Below, in pieces: positions 37,801 to 44,800 of a DNA stretch of 64,000 bases. The position numbers and the translations under genes were made by a program. The notes under the pieces are model-generated. The model was not told the DNA's origin, made no database searches, and saw only the letters and a list, made by a program, of their open reading frames with translations. This DNA is from Larimichthys crocea. Taxonomy: Eukaryota; Chordata; Actinopteri; Sciaenidae. The stretch covers positions 16,308,126-16,372,125 of the forward strand of contig NC_040025.1 in the NCBI RefSeq assembly GCF_000972845.2, written 5' to 3'. The first letter of the stretch is position 1. Every line of letters starts with the position of its first letter.

Positions 37801-40800
37801 CAGCATTTTATATGTTCTAAGCCCCCAAATGAGCAGTGCAAAATGTGAGCCTTAGTTATGAATATAAAATAATTCAATAAAAAAATTTATAGTATACTCT
37901 TGAACAACAATGTAATCAGCAAAAACATTTGGCTATTTTACAATCCTATAGCATTTCTGAGATTTTTTTAAAGAAGAAATACAAACTATTTTGAACTATA
38001 AACTATTTCAGATTATGAGGGGGAAAAAAACTCTGTTCAAACACCTACACAACCCCTAATCCTACACAAAATCATGATCTCAGCTTTTACTAAAATTGTT
38101 GTCAGTTTTTTTTCGTCGGCTTCTGAGGAGAAAAACAAAACTTGCAACAGAGGGAGACAAGGGTAATTTTTCCTGTGGGCTTTGCCACAGCACATCTGGA
38201 AGTGATCAAGGAGCCAGGGAGACCTGTCAGCCAGGCAGGAGAACTCCTAGCGGGGCAAGACGAGTTGGGGGAGCAAGGGTCTTTATGGAGCCTCTCTGTC
38301 TCTCCCAGCACCCCTGTTTCTATACTTCGCTTCATCTCTTTCATGCTTATTCTCTCTCACACTCGTCACTGTGACAGAATTGAAAGCTCACATCTTGTAG
38401 ACGCCAACAACTTGATCATGGAGATGGCAGGTGAACAAACTGAACTAGGCCAGAGGAGAAAGTTGTGTCTTGTCTCTTTTTCCATTTGCTTCTATGTCTA
38501 TCTGTCCGATCTATCTATTTTTTTCTCCCTCAGGCAGACGCCTGCCAACGGAGTCTGAAGGATTAGGCATATGTCTGTGGTGTGTGTGTACAGGTTTGTG
38601 TATGTGTTTAAGGTGGGGAGGTTCTGCTTGACTAGGACAATAGAACACAGGGATTTAGGTGAAGACAGACGATTGCCCCTTTATGTTTACACAGTCAGGA
38701 AAGACTGAATGGTTTTAAAAGAAACGGGTGAACAACATGGCTAAAAATAGAGGGGAGAACTTTGAAAGAAGATATATTTGTACAAAGAGATGGCAGTGAC
38801 CATATGACCATATGAAGGCGATAAGTGTGCTTATTGTGACATAAATAGGTTACACAAACATGGAGGTCGTGCGCAGATGTTAAAAGTGGATCCACCGAGT
38901 TAGTGATGATTTTAGTCTTTGTAGGCTGGGTTGCAGTTTGCACAATGACTCTAGTTTTTCACCAGGAGCCCCTCAGGAAATCATATCAATTCCAGGAAAA
39001 AGCATGAAAAGGAGGTCATGTATACTGCACATGAACACAATCGATTAGATCATAGTAACCTTGGGTTTATCCTGCATGCATTTCTATTTGCAGCCAATAA
39101 AGCCGTACTGACGTAGATGTCACTGTAGGGGTGCTAAAGAAATAAATAACCAAAAAGAGATACTGTCTTATGTGTTTTCATAAGTGTTTGAATCCTCAGG
39201 TGGCAAAACAAGAAAATATAATTAATCAATTCACACATAAATCAGAAATGTAATGTGATTGCAAGCAGGCGTGCTTCTTCGTTCTCTGAAACTCCATCAA
39301 GAACCTTCACAGCTTTGTTTGTCATCTCCTACGTCAGGCTCTGGAGCCTACTGCTCTGTGTAACTCTGTCTATCTTTTAATCTCTTTCTCTCCATATATC
39401 TGTGGCTGATGTGTGCAGCACGGATCATTAATGGTGACTATCTGAATCTGATCTTCTTATCATTCAGTCTCTGTTCCTCGTGTCTCTCTGCTCTCCCTGG
39501 TCACCTTGGCAACCTGCATCATTATCATGTCTCTCCCGCTCTTTATCTCCCCTAGCTTACTTTATTCCTGGCATGATCCACAATACTGGCACTGGACCCT
39601 TTGATAAACAGTTTCTCTGTCTGTCTGTCTATCTGTCTGTCTGTTTGTCTGTCTGTCAGCCTGTCTCCCTCTCTGACACCCAGTCCACCAGTGTTCTGCC
39701 AGATGACAGCGGCTCTGTGTTGATGGACGACACCTCCAGCCAATGGTCAGCTGCAGCTGACACTGAGGAGGAGAGGAAGAGTGCCTTAGAGAAAAGCATG
39801 TATGTGTTTTTATTGATAAAGATCCAGACACGGGGGACACATGTGCCACTGCAACATATTCTGTACATAAATGTATTATAGCAAACATTATATTTAAGTG
39901 CAGTTGTCATTTTGTAATGTGTTAGATTTCACCATATGCACTGCAAAAATCATTTTATCATGCTCATACTGACAATTTTAACACAATGAGGTTTAAGTTC
40001 AAGTTAAGTAAGTTCATTATTCTAGTTTAGTATGTTGTGATAATATTTGCTAACTAGCGCTAAACACAAAATATCTCTGATGCTGCTAGGAAAGTCACGT
40101 AGCAGACATTTGGTCACAAACCAAAGTATTTGACAAAGTGAGATCACCAAAGTCATAAAAACAAATAATTTTGGAGTTGCCAAATGTTTGTCTAGCAAAC
40201 CATCCAATATTTGACAAGACTTTTATTTCAGACTTACATTACCCTTCCTTGTGCTATGCTGCTAGCATGGCAAAAACAATAAAAAAAAAGAAAATCTGCT
40301 AATAGAGTAAGAATATTTCAATCTGATTTCAGTAAGAAAGTTGCTGTGAAAAAGCCTATAGAGCTGGTCACTGCACTAAAATAGAAAGGTCTATGAGAAA
40401 TTAGTTTGATGCTAATTTAAAATGTATACTACATACTTATGGGGAAAATAGACATGGTGTAATAAGACTGTAGGCTACATAAGTAGTTCTTGTAGTATAT
40501 TATATTGTAATTACATAGTTTTATCAAGTTTATAAGCAGTTACTGATTTGTTTAAATGCAAGAGACTCATTCACTTAAATAATTTATTTGTTTGAATCCT
40601 TCTATTTCACATTTGACAAAACCATTTTAATGACTGACTGACTGAGCCATTGCCATGACAAAGCTAACTCTATTGCCTGATGAAGACTGTATGATACAGT
40701 TGAAAGCCCTGGAAAAAAACTAGTGGAGTTAAGATTAGGTTATGCTAATTAATTCAATTCATTTAAATGAAAGTGTACCAGTCACCATTTTCCTTGTAAC

Positions 40801-41815
40801 TACATAATCCTTTCCAGGAAACATTCTATGAAATTGCAATTTGGTTTCAAAACCTTTCTGCAAAATTATTAGGAAACTGAGACTTGTAAAACTAAAGTGC
40901 AGTTTGCAAAAAAAACTTCAGCAACTCTAACACTAATCCTCCCTCATTTGTATCTTTACAGGTACGTACTGAAGGAGCTTATTGAGACTGAGAAGCACTA
41001 TGTGGCAGACCTGGGGCTCATAGTGGAGGTAAACCTTGCAGTTTGCCAGCTAAGAACACAGAATCTGCACTCACAGAGAAGAGGGAACTCCACCCAGTCT
41101 GTCAGAGAGAGCTCTAAATCCTTATCATCACAATTCATTCATTTGTCTCCACACTTTGGTCTGCCTTCATCCCACCGTCTGCAGTCTTGAGCAGATTTTG
41201 TGAATTATTATCTTGAAGAGTATTATGTTGCAAGGTGATCTGTCTCCCGGTGCCTTAAATAGCCGGAGATATTTTGGTTCACAAAAGAATTCTTGTCGTC
41301 TGAATGTTAATAAACGTTTAATAATAGCTGGTGTGGGATTGCTGTAGTGTGTTATAATTTTTTGTAGGTGTGAACAAACAGCTCTGTCATTTCCTTGCAG
41401 GGCTACATGGGCACAATGAATGCCAAGAGTATACCGGAGGACATGAAGGGAAAAGACAAGATTGTTTTTGGGAACATTCACCAAATATTTGACTGGCATA
41501 AAGAGTAAGTCCATGATTTTTTAAAAATACATTTAGTTCCACATGTGGAAAATTGTATATTTGATCAAGTTGCATTCAAAGCGAAAGGCAAATAGTGATT
41601 TTCACAGTATTGTGTTGGTGGCTGAGTGGAAGACAAAGGAACAATAGGTCAGTAGACAAATCTGACCTTCCGTTTTGGGGTGATTGTGTTTGTGTGTGTG
41701 TTTTCTCTCTGCAGCTACTTCCTGGGAGAGCTGGAGAAGTGTTTGGCAGAGCCAGAGAGGCTGGCTCAGCTCTTTATTAAACATGTGAGTATGACTACTG
41801 TAGGCACAGACACAT

Positions 41816-41880
<65 letters not shown>

Positions 41881-44800
41881 CGCACACACACACACACCAG
41901 TGGATGTGTCTGGGTCTGTTTCCTTGTGCTTTCTGAAGGTAAACAGAGCTAAGAAAACATGCAGAGCTCCTGTTTATCCTATACCGTACCTCCCTCCTTC
42001 TCTCTCTACTGCCAGTGTCTCTCCTTGCACTTCCCTGTTACTGATACGTCTCGGCCCAGCTCTGTTTTTACAACAGTGCACAGGGAAAACATGCGCACAC
42101 ACACACACACACACAAACGACACACTGGCTGATTTCCAGTTTGGGGTGGACTGGTCAGGAAACACCAGGGAAAAAACAGCCAGAAAGAATAAGACGAGGA
42201 AAAACATACCGTCAGCCCAGCTTCTTTTATATGAAGACTTTTTTTCCACCCAAAATGGCAACCTACCTTTTTCTTCATATCTTGACTGACTAATGAAGCA
42301 AAGTGACACATGCGAGACAGAGTCCCTGTTAATTATATTGTTCTTAGAAAAGAATAGAGACTGAGACGATATAGGGTCACAGGCCTTTTACAGGGAGCAA
42401 AATTAAATTTATGTATATTGGTTAAGTGGCGGCACGTGCAGACCAGGCAGACATGATGGGTAATTTGACCAACTCGGCTTTGCTTTTTGTCTGAAGATGA
42501 TTAAGTTAAATGTCTGCCTCTCTCTTTTGCTATGTTCACTCTCTCTGTCTGTAGCTCTTTAAACAATTCAATAAGGCTCAGCCCACAGGATAATCAACTT
42601 AAAAAGCCTGCGGGGGAATAAAGAAACTTGTAACTAAATCTAAGCATGGTGTCAAACTGTGAAAACAAGCAGACTGGGAACATGGCTTTAATGAAAAGCA
42701 GAAAGCACAATCCGCTTTTGAACAAGGGTTGTGTCACTGACATGCAACATGTGTGCTTACTTGCACACATACAACATAGAAACACTTGTAAACATGCAGC
42801 CACACCGATATACTGACACTGGTGGACAGATGCAGGCAATCGTCTTCTGCAGTGTTACATGATGTCCATATTCAGCTGGAGCAGCTCATTGGTCTCTAGG
42901 TTACAGAGCCATGCAGTCTGTTGCTAGGTACAGTCTTATATCAGCTCTAAAAGGGTCTGGTTACACTGAGGATAACCTGGGTAAATTATACATAACCTGA
43001 TGCTCATCTACACATGACTCCATTAGGGCTCTTTGGTTTGCCACATCTGCACTCCCGTGCCAATTAGTCACACAAGAGTGGGCGCTAACCAGACAGAGTC
43101 AGCTTCAAAGGACTCGTACTTTGAGACAAACCATTATTGCTCTGCTCCCAGAAGCAACCAGACACTGCACATTGATTTTCGTTCGTTCTGTTTTAGGTCA
43201 CTTTTAGGGGTATTTTTATTTATTTGTAATGCAATTAAAGATGCAATTTTTCTCACAGTGAGGCTCATGTTATAGTACTTTTTCACTTTGTGGCTAATTT
43301 GTATCAAAAGTTCAACTGAATTATTTTTGTAATGAGATGTTTGTTTGGCTTATAATGCAGGAGAGGCGTCTGCATATGTACGTTGTATACTGTCAGAACA
43401 AGCCCAAGTCAGAACACATCGTCTCAGAATATATTGAGACTTATTTTGAGGTGAGTACCGCTTGCAATATATTTGTTTCATCTATAAAATCAGAAAATGG
43501 CAAAACATGCTCATGAAATCTTCCTAAAGTCAAACATTTGTTTTGTCTGATCAACAAAACCCCCAAATATTCAATTTTCAAAGATGAAAACCAGCAAATT
43601 CTCACTCATGAGAAGTTGTAGCCAGCAAATGTTTGGAATTTTTACTTAATTATTCAGTTTTAAACTTGTTTTCAAATGTATTGACTTATTGATTCAGGAC
43701 TAACACTTGTATACCGATACTCTTGTCACCTGCCACTCAGGCCTGTGGTTAATAAGCCATTTAGTATGCATGAATGTTTAACTGTTCTCATACTATATAT
43801 TATACATGACCATGTGGGTGTTTTTTCCGCCGCCATTTATTATTCAGATTATAATCAGTTCCTTTTCGTTGACAGCAAACACAAGACAAGCAGACAAACA
43901 GTGTAATCGCTGTAATAGATTGTCTTAGTGGGATTATATGGGCTATTAGCTGCTGTTATTTGTGCAGTGGCTGTCATTTTGAATGGTGTTGTGTTGTGTC
44001 TGTCTTCGCTGTCAGGAGTTGCGGCAGCAGCTGGGCCACAGGCTGCAGCTCAACGACCTACTCATCAAACCTGTCCAGAGGATCATGAAGTACCAGCTGC
44101 TCCTCAAGGTGAAAAGCAGAACACTGCTGTGCTGTTGATAACACACCAACACCTATATATATATATACACACACACATATACTGGTGTTCACTGTGCAGC
44201 TGTCTCACACACAGCAGGTCCAGTCACAGGGTTGTAAACATACAAGCGCACACACACAAACACACACACATGCGCCCCTCTGTGTAGAAACACTGACGAC
44301 ACACCGGTGGCATTGTCTGCTCAGGCTACTTTCCAGCCAGAGAGGAAGAGGCAAATTACATAATGAGACTCCATTCTTACCAGAAGATTTAAACAATCAT
44401 ACGTAAGAGTCTTTGAAGATGATCGTAAAATGACATCCCTGGTATAAAACTTTGCCTAAATATAAAACGTTGCCCTTTGGCATTCAAATGAAAGGTGGGT
44501 TCAGCACCCATAAATACTCTTCCAGATGTCCTCAGCTTACTCTGAGCAGTAAACCTGGAATGCTCTGGTGACCATGCTGTGTTTATTTGACCAGGACTTC
44601 CTGAAGTATTACACCAAAGCTGGGATGGACACAGAGGAGTTGGAGGTTGGTGTACTGATGCATAAATATAAGTTTTAAAGGGTTTCTTTGTATGTGCAAA
44701 ACCATACTTTTTATTAGTATTCTTGATAACAGCCTCTTTTGTCTAAACAGAAAGCAGTAGAAGTGATGTGCTTTGTGCCAAAACGTTGCAATGACATGAT

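Noticed and set aside
41602..41895. Minus-strand frame rich in Cys-Val
   Set aside because: It is the translation of the TG strand of the CA repeat, overlapping a real plus-strand exon.
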